From positions 1-64,000 of the forward strand of contig NZ_CADCST010000132.1 in assembly GCF_902804485.1 (NCBI RefSeq): DNA of 64,000 nucleotides, in the 5' to 3' direction. A model generated the notes under the pieces. The model was given only the letters and a program-made list of their open reading frames with translations, did no database searches and was not told the origin of the DNA. Shown here one piece after another: positions 54,224 through 63,849 of this stretch. The translations under genes were made by a program, and so were the position numbers. How positions within the stretch are numbered: position 1 is the stretch's first letter; the number at the start of each line of letters is the position of its first letter. This stretch comes from Flavobacterium collinsii (GTDB taxonomy: Bacteria > Bacteroidota > Bacteroidia > Flavobacteriales > Flavobacteriaceae).

Positions 54224-55228
54224 TTATTTTAAACCTGCAATATGCACAGACAAATCAATCAATTTACTTGAATATCCGTACTCATTATCGTACCAGGATA
54301 CTAATTTAAAGAATGTTGAATTTAAACCGATTCCGGCACCTGCATCTACAACTGAAGTTCTTTTGTCAGAGATAAAATCCTGAGAAACAACTGCATCTTC
54401 TGTGTATCCTAAGATACCTTTCATTGTAGTTTCAGAAGCATTTTTCAAAACAGCCATAATTTCTTCGTAAGAAGTTTCTTTTGCTAATTTTACTGTTAAA
54501 TCTACTACAGAAACGTCAGCAGTAGGAACACGGAAAGACATACCTGTTAATTTTCCATTCAAAGCTGGAATTACTTTCCCAACCGCTTTAGCAGCTCCTG
54601 TTGAAGAAGGAATGATGTTGATGCTTGCAGCACGTCCACCTCTCCAGTCTTTTCTTGAAGGACCATCAGCTGTCATTTGAGTTGAAGTTGTTGCGTGAAC
54701 CGTTGTCATTAAACCTTCAACAATTTCGAAATTATCGTGAATTACTTTAGCCAAAGGAGCTAAACAGTTTGTTGTACAAGAAGCGTTAGAAACTACTAAA
54801 TCTGTAGCTTTTGCTGTTTCATGATTTACTCCCATTACAAACATTGGAGCATCAGCAGATGGAGCAGAGATGATTACTTTTTTAGCACCACCTTTGATAT
54901 GTTCATTTGCAGTTTCGATAGTAGTAAAGATACCTGTACACTCAGCAACCACATCTACATCAACCTCGTTCCATTTTAAGTCAGCAGGGTTTCTTTCAGC
55001 AGTGATACGAATGTTTCTTCCGTTTACGAAAAGTTTTCCTTCTATTACTTCTACAGTTCCGTTGAAACGTCCGTGAACTGAATCATATTTTAATAAGTAA
55101 GCTAAGTGATCTACATCTAACAAATCATTGATTGCTACTACTTCTACATTATCTCTATTGAAAGTTTCTCTAAAAACGATTCTTCCGATACGTCCAAATC
55201 CGTTTATTCCTAATTTTACTTTTGACAT
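54224..55228 (-). CDS. gapA: glyceraldehyde-3-phosphate dehydrogenase
   Basis: 334 residues, full length. NGFGRIGR at 10-17 binds the nucleotide, Asp35 region (INDLLD) favours NAD, and SNASCTTNCLAP places the catalytic Cys at 151. WYDNEYGYS lies near the end. It oxidises glyceraldehyde 3-phosphate in glycolysis. It sits 82 nt after pfkA on the same strand and may share its transcript. Confidence 0.97.
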   Translation of the reverse strand: MSKVKLGINGFGRIGRIVFRETFNRDNVEVVAINDLLDVDHLAYLLKYDSVHGRFNGTVEVIEGKLFVNGRNIRITAERNPADLKWNEVDVDVVAECTGIFTTIETANEHIKGGAKKVIISAPSADAPMFVMGVNHETAKATDLVVSNASCTTNCLAPLAKVIHDNFEIVEGLMTTVHATTSTQMTADGPSRKDWRGGRAASINIIPSSTGAAKAVGKVIPALNGKLTGMSFRVPTADVSVVDLTVKLAKETSYEEIMAVLKNASETTMKGILGYTEDAVVSQDFISDKRTSVVDAGAGIGLNSTFFKLVSWYDNEYGYSSKLIDLSVHIAGLK

Positions 55229-55310
55229 TTTACTTAATTTTTGTTTTTTATTACACTAATTCAAAGTCTAATTTCCTCACAATAAACTTCTTTCCTTTTT
55301 TAAACTTTTT

Positions 55311-56297
55311 TTATGTCGACATGATATCGGACACTCTCAACAATTCTCGGTCAATTTCAGATTTACCTTTAATTGCTTGTTCAAGAGGTGTCAAAACAAC
55401 TTTGTCAGCCTGTAAACCAACCATATAATTTGATTTACCTTCTATCAAGGATTCTACCGCTTTTACTCCTAAACGGCTTGCTAAAACACGGTCAAAACAA
55501 GATGGAGAACCACCACGCTGCATGTGTCCTAACACAGATACCCTAACATCATACTCAGGCAGGTTGGCTTCAACGTAATCTTTTAATTCGAATACATTTT
55601 TACCAATTTTATCTCCTTCAGCAATAACTACTATACTTGATGATTTTCCTGAAGCTTTACTTTTTTGAAGAGAATCCAATAATCGGTCTAAACCTAAATC
55701 TTCTTCAGGAATAAGAATTTCTTCGGCACCGGCTCCAATTCCGGCATTAAGAGCAATATGCCCTGCATCTCTACCCATTACCTCTACAAAAAACAGACGG
55801 TTATGCGAACTGGCAGTATCTCTAATCTTATCGATACAATCTACAACAGTATTTAGAGCTGTATCGTAACCTAAGGTATGACTGGTTCCGAAAATATCAT
55901 TATCAATTGTTCCCGGAATTCCCATTACAGGAAAACCATATTCTGAATTAAAAATTAATCCTCCGGTAAAACTTCCATCTCCTCCAATAACAACCAAAGC
56001 ATCCACTCCGGCTTTTAAAAGATTCTCATGCGCTTTTTTTCTACCTTCCGGGCTTCTAAACTCAACTGAACGAGCCGATTTTAGGATCGTTCCGCCTTTG
56101 TTTACAATATTATTTACGCTTCGGGGTCCCATTTCTTTGAAGTCTCCTTCAATCATTCCCTGATACCCTCTATAAATTCCTATGCATTCTATATTATGAT
56201 AAGCACATGTTCGAACAACTGATCGTATTGCGGCATTCATTCCTGGTGAGTCACCTCCCGATGTTAGAACACCAACTTTTTTTATTGTTTTTGGCAT
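55311..56297 (-). CDS. pfkA: ATP-dependent 6-phosphofructokinase
   Basis: 328 residues. GGDSPGMNAAIR binds nucleotide phosphate, GGDGS (Gly rather than Asp at the fourth position) indicates ATP instead of pyrophosphate, and GTIDND holds the catalytic Asp. EVMGRDAGHIA and HMQRGGSP complete the active site. It commits fructose 6-phosphate, the product of NagB, to glycolysis. Upstream at 56382-56393 lies a GAAAACGTTTGA site like those in the chitin control region. Confidence 0.97.
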   Translation of the reverse strand: MPKTIKKVGVLTSGGDSPGMNAAIRSVVRTCAYHNIECIGIYRGYQGMIEGDFKEMGPRSVNNIVNKGGTILKSARSVEFRSPEGRKKAHENLLKAGVDALVVIGGDGSFTGGLIFNSEYGFPVMGIPGTIDNDIFGTSHTLGYDTALNTVVDCIDKIRDTASSHNRLFFVEVMGRDAGHIALNAGIGAGAEEILIPEEDLGLDRLLDSLQKSKASGKSSSIVVIAEGDKIGKNVFELKDYVEANLPEYDVRVSVLGHMQRGGSPSCFDRVLASRLGVKAVESLIEGKSNYMVGLQADKVVLTPLEQAIKGKSEIDRELLRVSDIMST

Positions 56298-56381
56298 TAT
56301 TTAAGTATTAAAGTGTAAAATTAGCAAACATTCACCACTTCTTGGGTTATGTTTATAATAAATTAATAAAATATGTTAAAT

Positions 56382-56393
56382 TCAAACGTTTTC
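56382..56393 (-). promoter_or_regulatory. GAAAACGTT-type site upstream of pfkA
   Basis: Minus strand GAAAACGTTTGA, sharing GAAAACGTT with the two sites in the susC/kinase divergent region. It is 85 nt upstream of the pfkA start. The 56298-56608 gap otherwise holds only AT-rich sequence and the tamB terminator. Confidence 0.35.
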
Positions 56394-56550
56394 GTTAATA
56401 AGTTTTTCTTTCACTAAAAATTCATTAACAATAATAAATGTCTCCTATTTTAATTGAATGTTTAAAATTAACAATACATAAATGAAGTGTTATAAAATTT
56501 CAGAGCATTCTTCCCTTTTCAAAAAAATAAGCGAACCTCTAAATTTAGCA

Positions 56551-56581
56551 CAAAAAAACCATTCGCAGCAACGAATGGTTT
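56551..56581 (-). terminator. terminator of tamB
   Basis: AAACCATTCG (56556-56565) pairs with CGAATGGTTT (56572-56581), and a T-run follows on the minus strand (A-run 56551-56558). Confidence 0.85.
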
Positions 56582-56608
56582 CATATGAGTGTATTTTTAA
56601 CAAATTTC

Positions 56609-59600
56609 CTAAAAATCATTATCAGGGATCAATCCTTCATTGTTTATAGGCGGCGGAACTTTTCGTTCTTCCTCTTTTTTCTCTTCTTTCTTTTTATTCT
56701 TGTCTTCCTTCTTTTTATTGGAGAAGTTCACAAAGTCCGGATTTAGACTGGAATCCTGTAAATCATTCGAAGAGTTTTTTATAGCTCTTTCCAATTTGTG
56801 GTTTTTAAACAGTTTATTGACCAATTCGCTAAAAGTATCAAAGTCGACTTCATACGATATACCCACTCCCTGTGTATAACCAATTCCCTGTCCGATATAA
56901 TTAATATCATTTTCTTTATTGAACAAACGAAGATTCATTGATCCGTCTTCATTTACCCTATATAATATTTCAATATCTCCTACAATGGCAGACTCGTTAA
57001 CTCCTCCAACCGGAACTCCAAGTTTTCCATTGATTGTTATTCTTTCATTGATCTGCGAAGATATGTTCGCTACAAACTGTCCATCAGCTTCCTGACCTAA
57101 TCTTTTGTCTGCCGAAATATAATTTAAGTCGATATTCACCTTATCATTATCCGATTTTATAATACCTCCCAGTAAACTCGAAGCGGTTTCGGTTAATGTT
57201 CCAGACAAGTCGCCCTGGCTAAATCCATCTGTACTCATAAACGAACCTGTCGACAATAAATACAAGGCCTGCGTCTGACGAATATCCTTATCATCTAACT
57301 TATATTGTATCTCCGATTTAAGGACGTTACTAACAGAAGGGAACTGAATATCAAAATTAGGTTCCGGACTGGCCAAATCTCCACGTAAACCAATTACCAC
57401 TTCTACCGGTACTTTTTTATTGAATGAAGAGCTGTTATCCAACAATACAGCCGGATTTGCTGTTGTTTTATAAACTGCCTCCAGATTTAGCTGCGCTTTC
57501 ATAGGGTTTCCTTCCCAAATAATAGACCCGCCTTTCTTAACCGAGAATTTTTTATCAATTAAACCGCCATATTTAAAATTATAAGTTCCTTCATACGCCT
57601 GGAAATCTCCCCACATATTAAATTTACCCAGTGTGTTAATTTTAAACAATAACGAACCATATCCTTTTCCTTTCATACCGTGTCCGGAATTTCTATCCAG
57701 AATTACTTCTACTTCGGCATCAGGAGTAATATCAAAATCAAACTCCAGTTCCAATCCGTTATAGTTCTTGGTTTTTTCGAGGATTCCATTTGCCAGGTTA
57801 TACTTTTCCTGTGGCGTTACAAAATGAATCCAGCTGCTTTCTCCAACACTTTGCGCATTGTTAATTGGAATCTTAACCTGAGTCCCCTTTTCTGATTTTG
57901 CATCTACCTTTATAAACAGGCTTTCTGTCGGACCTTTAATACTTGCAGTACCATTTATAAATGCGGTACCAAAATAGGCAGCATCTTCACTGTCTTTTGT
58001 GTCCAGCGCCAGCAATCGTTTAGAAGTAATCGTTAGATCCAGCTTCCAGTCACCAAAATTATGATGTTCGATACTTCCATTCAGCAAACCTTTTGTTCCG
58101 TATTTCGTATCTGTCAGCTGATTGTTTCTGAAAAGGAATTTCTCATCGGTTAAGTCAATTACGGTACGATCACTTAATTCATAATCTGTATTTAGGTAAG
58201 GAATCGTCATTCCTGCCTTCTCGACATACAAACGTCCGTTAATTTCAGGCTTTTTTAAATTTCCAACCACCGCTGCGTTTCCAGAAACCGATCCACGAAC
58301 ATTTGATAAAACATCTCCTCCAACGGTTCCTAAAGTAGCCAGATTAAACCCTTCAAGTTTTAAACTTAAATCTAACATGGTCTCTTTGTTCTCTACCGCA
58401 AAAGTTCCCTCCGCTTTAAAAGACTCTGTGAACCCGTTTTGAATAGTAGAATTTATTGTAAATTTCTTAAAGCTTTCATCTCCGGCTATATCAAAATTAA
58501 GCGTTCCTAAATCTGTTTTATTCAGATTTAGATGGTCAATCACAATCGATGCCGTGGGTTGATAGACATCTTTATTCTGTTTATAATTGACATTTCCATT
58601 CAGATTACCATTAAAAACAAACTTGGAATTTAATGGTGTAATTTTATTAATATCAACATCTTCAAAATTCAGCACCAGATCTTTATAGTCCTTCCCTTTT
58701 ATAACACCATTCAGATCTATTTTCTGATTCTCGTGCGACAATACAATATTCTCAATACTAAAATTTTTAAAATACTGATCAAAAATAATCTGATTGTCTT
58801 TCTCCGAATTTTCATTTAAGTACCATAAATAGTCTTTAAATTTCATTTCAGATTTCTTTATCCCTACAATATTGTTTTTGTTTTTATCAATGGTATGATA
58901 GAGATCCAGATTAAAATAATCCTCTCCTTTTTCCCCACCTTTAAATTCAGATCTTACAAACAGTGTATCTTTAGCCGTAACGTTAATCAGGTTAAAGTCT
59001 CGTATTTTATAATAAGGTGTTTTTATACTGTCTAACTCTACATAAGCATTGTAAAGCGTATTTTTATTATCGATGCTAATTCGAATATTGTCAAAGGTAT
59101 TTTTTGCAGCAGTAATTTTTTCAGAATTAAATTTAAATTTAAATTCTTGCAGATCCGAATCAATCTTCCCTCGAACGACAGTACTTGAATCAATCTTGAT
59201 CTCGGGATACAACATTTCAACGATCTTATCATAAACATGGAAGTTGAAACGTAAAAACTGCCCTTTCTTTACCTTGTAAGGTTTATAGTTTGTGTATAAA
59301 CTTCCCACCGAGTTCATGACCAATTTATCCAATTGTGCAAACTGAAATTTACCCACTATTTCTCCGTTTACTACATCATTAGAACTAATGGTTATGGTGC
59401 GGAGTTTATCAGCATCAAAATTCGAATTAACTGAAATCTCATCAAAAACATAAGTATCTTTAGGATTCTGATAAACAGCATCTTTGATCGAGATAGCTCC
59501 TTGTAAATTCTCTATCGAATTTCCGGTCACTTCTACAATAACATCACCCCTAAACTGTGAGATAGAATCATCGACAAATTTAAGTTTTCTTAAATCGGCA

Positions 59601-61099
59601 TTGTCTACGTTAATATGAAAATCATAACGGTTTTCGCGTTTACTTAAATCGACCATACCGTCAAACATTAAACTCAAATTAGGGTCATTTATAGAAACCT
59701 GACCTTTATAATACGGTAATTTAAAATTCCCGTTGACAACAATATTATTATAGGTGTATTTATTGTAATCTAATTTTGAGATATCTCCTTTTATAATAGT
59801 ATTAAGGTATTTTTCTGTAAAACCTTTTCCATCTATGTCTACATTTAAAGTCGTCCTGCCAATATCTTTACGATTAAGTACAGCACCTACATTAAAATTA
59901 TCAAGGATAATATTTCCGGAATACGACGCTTTATCAATAAAATCGATATTGTTCATGTGTAAATCGACCTGTCCGTTACCCAAATCGGTAATCATCTTAA
60001 AATCGGTTTCTAAAGCAGTAGTCGAGACTTTTGCCTTTCCAACGATATTAAACCTGCCAATTCGCTGTAATTCTTTTGGAAGTTTTTTACCTAAAATATT
60101 CGGCAATAAAACAACCAGATTATCGTAACTCGAAACCAATTTTTCAAACTTACCATCCATTGAAAACTTCTGGGCCTTACTTCCTAAAAGATTTTTGAAG
60201 TTAATTGTTCCGAAAATCTTTGAACCATTGGTATCGCTCAATCTAAGACGTCTTAAATTAAGATCATTCAATGTTCCTTTTATCTTTGTCTTAATTTTAA
60301 AATGCTGATTTTTTCCTAATCCATCATAAAAATAACGGATATCGTTTGAAGCAATAGAAGCAGAATCCAGCGCTACATCAAATTTAACTTTATCGGTGAA
60401 ATGGAGGAAATCCTCTATTTTATAATTTAAAATCGCTTTTCCGTAAATAGAGGATCTTTTCGTTTTTATAGCTAAATTTTCAACCTTGATCTGCTTTTTA
60501 GTATAAGTGAATTTCCCTGCAAAATTTGAAACATACAAACCACGATGATCCAAAAACGAAAATCGATGAATGTTGGTGTTTACATCCGGTCCGTAGAGCT
60601 TAAAATCACTTATATAAGCATTAAGTTTCTTAAAATCGAGAAATCTTGGCGTGGTTTTATTCTCATCAACGACAGAAAAAGCACCTTGAGAAATGTAGGC
60701 ATTTCTGGCTGTCAAAAGAAAGTGCTTGTTTGATTTGGGCGTTTTTTTCCCCGTTTCAAACAATTTAATAAACTTGTTGATATTGTTCTCGTCTTCGTTT
60801 TTATACGTTTTCAAATTAAAAATCATACCCGTCAATCGAAGATCTCCAAAAAGCAAATCACCATCTAATAGTCTTTTAATACTAAGAATATCAGTGGTAA
60901 TTATATCAGAATAGATTAAAGTCTTCTTATGATGGTCACGAATCAGGACCTTCTTGAGTTTCACACCTCCGAAAATGTTTATAGCTACTTTTTCTACACT
61001 AATATCGGTTTTAAAATCAGTGTTTAACGATTCTGTAACATACTTGGCTATTTTTGTCTGAACGACAGGCAAAGCCAGAATGATAGCAAGTGCTAACAA
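56609..61099 (-). CDS. tamB: translocation/assembly module protein TamB
   Basis: About 1496 residues: an N-terminal signal anchor, a very long beta-helical AsmA/TamB repeat region, and the C-terminal TamB domain (DUF490; GSIIWEGNPMKAQLNLEAVY, TETASSLLGGI). It bridges the inner and outer membranes and is linked to phospholipid transport or barrel assembly. The tail is highly charged (runs of Lys, Glu, Asp). The TTG at 61099 is the only standard initiator in frame, yet the signal anchor continues upstream to 61165 (IGLILLLLALAII) without any ATG or GTG. The true start may therefore be a rare codon such as ATT or ATA between 61153 and 61117. Confidence 0.9.
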   Translation of the reverse strand: MLALAIILALPVVQTKIAKYVTESLNTDFKTDISVEKVAINIFGGVKLKKVLIRDHHKKTLIYSDIITTDILSIKRLLDGDLLFGDLRLTGMIFNLKTYKNEDENNINKFIKLFETGKKTPKSNKHFLLTARNAYISQGAFSVVDENKTTPRFLDFKKLNAYISDFKLYGPDVNTNIHRFSFLDHRGLYVSNFAGKFTYTKKQIKVENLAIKTKRSSIYGKAILNYKIEDFLHFTDKVKFDVALDSASIASNDIRYFYDGLGKNQHFKIKTKIKGTLNDLNLRRLRLSDTNGSKIFGTINFKNLLGSKAQKFSMDGKFEKLVSSYDNLVVLLPNILGKKLPKELQRIGRFNIVGKAKVSTTALETDFKMITDLGNGQVDLHMNNIDFIDKASYSGNIILDNFNVGAVLNRKDIGRTTLNVDIDGKGFTEKYLNTIIKGDISKLDYNKYTYNNIVVNGNFKLPYYKGQVSINDPNLSLMFDGMVDLSKRENRYDFHINVDNADLRKLKFVDDSISQFRGDVIVEVTGNSIENLQGAISIKDAVYQNPKDTYVFDEISVNSNFDADKLRTITISSNDVVNGEIVGKFQFAQLDKLVMNSVGSLYTNYKPYKVKKGQFLRFNFHVYDKIVEMLYPEIKIDSSTVVRGKIDSDLQEFKFKFNSEKITAAKNTFDNIRISIDNKNTLYNAYVELDSIKTPYYKIRDFNLINVTAKDTLFVRSEFKGGEKGEDYFNLDLYHTIDKNKNNIVGIKKSEMKFKDYLWYLNENSEKDNQIIFDQYFKNFSIENIVLSHENQKIDLNGVIKGKDYKDLVLNFEDVDINKITPLNSKFVFNGNLNGNVNYKQNKDVYQPTASIVIDHLNLNKTDLGTLNFDIAGDESFKKFTINSTIQNGFTESFKAEGTFAVENKETMLDLSLKLEGFNLATLGTVGGDVLSNVRGSVSGNAAVVGNLKKPEINGRLYVEKAGMTIPYLNTDYELSDRTVIDLTDEKFLFRNNQLTDTKYGTKGLLNGSIEHHNFGDWKLDLTITSKRLLALDTKDSEDAAYFGTAFINGTASIKGPTESLFIKVDAKSEKGTQVKIPINNAQSVGESSWIHFVTPQEKYNLANGILEKTKNYNGLELEFDFDITPDAEVEVILDRNSGHGMKGKGYGSLLFKINTLGKFNMWGDFQAYEGTYNFKYGGLIDKKFSVKKGGSIIWEGNPMKAQLNLEAVYKTTANPAVLLDNSSSFNKKVPVEVVIGLRGDLASPEPNFDIQFPSVSNVLKSEIQYKLDDKDIRQTQALYLLSTGSFMSTDGFSQGDLSGTLTETASSLLGGIIKSDNDKVNIDLNYISADKRLGQEADGQFVANISSQINERITINGKLGVPVGGVNESAIVGDIEILYRVNEDGSMNLRLFNKENDINYIGQGIGYTQGVGISYEVDFDTFSELVNKLFKNHKLERAIKNSSNDLQDSSLNPDFVNFSNKKKEDKNKKKEEKKEEERKVPPPINNEGLIPDNDF

Positions 61100-61227
61100 A
61101 AGTAAAATTAAACCAATGAGGGTTCGTGATATTATTTTCTTTACTTTTCTGATAGCTGCTTTATTTTAGTTTTCTTTTAAATTTACTTTGAACAGACAAA
61201 GAAAGGCTGTTTTTGATAAAAATTCTT

Positions 61228-61235
61228 TAATTTTG
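61228..61235 (+). promoter_or_regulatory. -7 element (TAnnTTTG) upstream of tsaD
   Basis: TAATTTTG; the nearest TTG (61213-61215) is only 12 nt away, shorter than usual. It supports ATG 61306 as the start. Confidence 0.35.
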
Positions 61236-61305
61236 GCTTCTCCTTATAATAAAAGAAAATCAAATATTTGATTTGTCAAATATAATTCAAAATTCGTGCT
61301 TTTAT

Positions 61306-62328
61306 ATGCAAAATTCAGAGGTTTTTATTCTTGCCATCGAAAGTTCATGCGATGATACTGCTGCCGCGGTTCTACATAACGACAAAGTACTCTCAAATGT
61401 TGTGGCCAATCAGTTAATTCACAATCAATATGGAGGTGTGGTTCCTGAATTAGCTTCAAGAGCTCACCAGCAAAATATTGTTCCGGTAATTGATGCCGCA
61501 CTTCGTAAGGCAAATGTACAAAAAGATCAATTAACAGCGATTGCTTTTACACAAGGTCCGGGTCTAATGGGGTCTTTATTAGTGGGCAGTTCTTTTAGTA
61601 AATCGTTAGCGTTAGCTTTAAAAATTCCGTTAATCGCTGTAAATCATATGCATGCGCATATTTTGGCACATTTTATAGACGAAGAAGGTTTTGATAAACC
61701 GGAATTTCCTTTTCTGGCGCTGACCATTAGTGGAGGTCATACTCAAATTGTTAAGGTAAATGGTTTTTTTGATATGGAAATTATCGGAGAAACTACTGAT
61801 GATGCTGTTGGTGAAGCTTTTGACAAAAGCGCTAAAATTCTCGGACTCCCCTATCCGGGCGGACCGCTTATTGATAAATATGCAAAATTAGGAAATCCAA
61901 AAGCTTTTGCGTTTACCAAACCTAAAGTACCGGGACTTGATTTTAGTTTCTCAGGACTAAAAACGGCCATTTTATATTTCATTCAAAAGAAGAAATTGGA
62001 GAATCCGAATTTTATTGAAGAAAACCTGAATGACATTTGCGCTTCTATTCAATATACGATTATCGAAATTTTGATGGATAAATTGAAATTAGCGGTAAAA
62101 GAAACCGGAATCAAACAAATTGCGATTGGCGGAGGGGTTTCGGCCAATTCAGGCATCAGAACCCGATTAAAAGAAAGTGAAGGGAAATACGGTTGGAAAA
62201 CTTTCGTTCCAAAATTTGAGTACACTACAGACAATGCTGCAATGATAGGAATTGTAGGTTATCAAAAATATTTATCAAGTCGTTTTGAAACTTCAGCAGT
62301 TGTTTCGAAAGCGCGAATCCAATTTTAA
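61306..62328 (+). CDS. tsaD: tRNA N6-threonylcarbamoyladenosine transferase TsaD
   Basis: 340 residues, full length. ILAIESSCDDTAAAV at the start, HMHAHILAHF as metal-binding His cluster, FSGLKTAI and GGGVSANSGIR near the end are TsaD signatures. With TsaB and TsaE it adds threonylcarbamoyl to A37 of ANN-decoding tRNAs. ATG 61306 gives MQNSEVFILAIESSCDD, the normal N-terminus; the in-frame codon at 61273 would add extra residues. It is 2 nt from rsmE and divergent from tamB. Confidence 0.96.
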   Translation: MQNSEVFILAIESSCDDTAAAVLHNDKVLSNVVANQLIHNQYGGVVPELASRAHQQNIVPVIDAALRKANVQKDQLTAIAFTQGPGLMGSLLVGSSFSKSLALALKIPLIAVNHMHAHILAHFIDEEGFDKPEFPFLALTISGGHTQIVKVNGFFDMEIIGETTDDAVGEAFDKSAKILGLPYPGGPLIDKYAKLGNPKAFAFTKPKVPGLDFSFSGLKTAILYFIQKKKLENPNFIEENLNDICASIQYTIIEILMDKLKLAVKETGIKQIAIGGGVSANSGIRTRLKESEGKYGWKTFVPKFEYTTDNAAMIGIVGYQKYLSSRFETSAVVSKARIQF

Positions 62329-62330
62329 TT

Positions 62331-63038
62331 ATGCAATTATTTTACAATCCAGATATTGATGAATCTACAGAACGTTTTTCTTTCGATAAAGAAGAAAGCC
62401 GTCATATCATAAAGGTTTTACGCAAAAAAGATTCCGATATCTTACACGTAACAAATGGTTCAGGCTTATTGTTTGAAACAGAGATTACTTTAGCCTCAGA
62501 CAATAAATGTATTGTAGAGGTCCTTTCTATCACAAAATCGCCGGCTCCAAAATTCAAACTGCATCTTGCGGTTGCTCCAACCAAGATGAACGATCGTTTT
62601 GAATGGTTTTTGGAAAAAGCAACAGAAATAGGAATCCAGGAGATCACACCTGTCTTTTGCGATCGTTCGGAACGAAAAGTAATCAATCCGGAACGTTTTG
62701 AAAAGATAATCTTATCGGCAATGAAACAATCCAATGAGACCTTTTTACCAAAACTGAATGACGCTATTTCGTTTAAGGAGTTCATCAAACAAAAAAACGA
62801 AGGATTACAATTGATAGCGCACTGTGAAGAAACAGATAAAAAATCTTTAAAAGAAGTTTTAAAACCTAATGAAAGTGTTACCCTGCTTATTGGTCCTGAA
62901 GGAGATTTTTCTGAAAAAGAAATTGCACTGGCTTTAGAACATAACTTTCAGCCTGTTGCTTTAGGAAATACGCGATTGCGAACTGAAACGGCTGCAATTG
63001 TAGCTTGTCATAGTGTTGTTTTTTTTAATGAAGTTTAA
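62331..63038 (+). CDS. rsmE: 16S rRNA (uracil-1498-N3)-methyltransferase
   Basis: 235 residues, SPOUT fold. An N-terminal PUA-like part (SRHIIKVLRKKDSDI) is followed by AVAPTKMNDRFEWFLEKATEIG, SERK, AMKQSNE, LLIGPEGDFSEKE and LGNTRLRTETAAI, the knot that binds SAM. It methylates U1498 of 16S rRNA. Its start lies 2 nt after the tsaD stop, a tight two-gene RNA-modification operon. Confidence 0.95.
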   Translation: MQLFYNPDIDESTERFSFDKEESRHIIKVLRKKDSDILHVTNGSGLLFETEITLASDNKCIVEVLSITKSPAPKFKLHLAVAPTKMNDRFEWFLEKATEIGIQEITPVFCDRSERKVINPERFEKIILSAMKQSNETFLPKLNDAISFKEFIKQKNEGLQLIAHCEETDKKSLKEVLKPNESVTLLIGPEGDFSEKEIALALEHNFQPVALGNTRLRTETAAIVACHSVVFFNEV

Positions 63039-63051
63039 TAATCCGCGAGTT

Positions 63052-63155
63052 TTGTCATTTCGACAAAGGAGAAATTTCCGTCAGAAACTTTGTCTAGAAA
63101 ATCACCAATCTTTGTCGAGCTACTCGTGAAGATTTCTCCTTTGTCGAAATGACAA
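63052..63155. repeat. 24-bp perfect inverted repeat element
   Basis: Bases 63052-63075 (TTGTCATTTCGACAAAGG then AGAAAT) are the exact reverse complement of 63132-63155. The 56-bp interior contains partial GACAAAG/CTTTGTC words. The element fills the rsmE-DUF4159 spacer, carries no ORF, and looks like a repetitive intergenic element of flavobacteria. Confidence 0.75.
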
Positions 63156-63200
63156 GGGAGACTTTTAATAAAAGTTAAACGACTAGCTAAATACAATCCT

Positions 63201-63839
63201 ATGAAAAAAATATTTCTCTTATTACTATTGGTTTCTGTTTCTTCTTTTTCGCAGGAGATTGCACTGCTAAAATATAGTGGTGGTGGCGATTGGTATGCAA
63301 ATCCAACATCATTGCCTAATTTAATAAAGTTTTGCAATGCCAACATAAACACCCGAATAAAAGCAAAACCTTCGACAGTAGAACCTAGCAATCCGGATTT
63401 GCTTTCTTATCCGTTTGTTCACATGACGGGACATGGAAATGTTGTTTTTAGTGATGCCGATGTAAGCAATCTTAGAAATTATTTAAATGGCGGCGGTTTT
63501 CTTCATATTGATGATAATTACGGAATGGATCAATACATTCGAAAAGAGATTAAAAAAATATTTCCGAACAATAATTTAATCGAAATTCCGGCTAACCATC
63601 CCATATTTCAAAAACCGTATCCCTTTCCGAATGGTTTGCCCAAAATTCACGAACACGACGGGACTCGTGCGCAGGCCTTTGGTATTTTTATAGAAAACAA
63701 ATTAGTACTATTATATACTTACGAATGTGACTTGGGTGATGGCTGGGAAGACCCTGAAGTACATAATGACCCTGCCGCCGTTAGAGATAAAGCCCTGAAA
63801 ATGGGTGCCAACATTATCAATTATATTTTTACCAATTAA
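63201..63839 (+). CDS. DUF4159 domain protein, exported
   Basis: 212 residues. Signal peptide (MKKIFLLLLLVSVSSFSQ), then a ThuA/GATase-like fold: LLKYSGGGDWYANPTSLPNL, FVHMTGHGNVVFSD, NGGGFLHIDDNYG and YTYECDLGDGWEDPEVH. This matches DUF4159, whose function is not known. The conserved GGG-HIDD and His-Asp-Gly segments suggest a binding pocket, but the catalytic Cys of glutamine amidotransferases is absent. It is followed after 10 nt by an RNA methyltransferase gene. Confidence 0.85.
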   Translation: MKKIFLLLLLVSVSSFSQEIALLKYSGGGDWYANPTSLPNLIKFCNANINTRIKAKPSTVEPSNPDLLSYPFVHMTGHGNVVFSDADVSNLRNYLNGGGFLHIDDNYGMDQYIRKEIKKIFPNNNLIEIPANHPIFQKPYPFPNGLPKIHEHDGTRAQAFGIFIENKLVLLYTYECDLGDGWEDPEVHNDPAAVRDKALKMGANIINYIFTN

Positions 63840-63849
63840 ATTTTAAAAA

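Noticed and set aside
56481..56641. Short plus-strand ORF (~50 aa)
   Set aside because: It spans the tamB terminator and the antisense end of tamB; no start signal.
62402..62788. 128-aa minus-strand ORF
   Set aside because: Antisense to rsmE, whose motifs are clear throughout.
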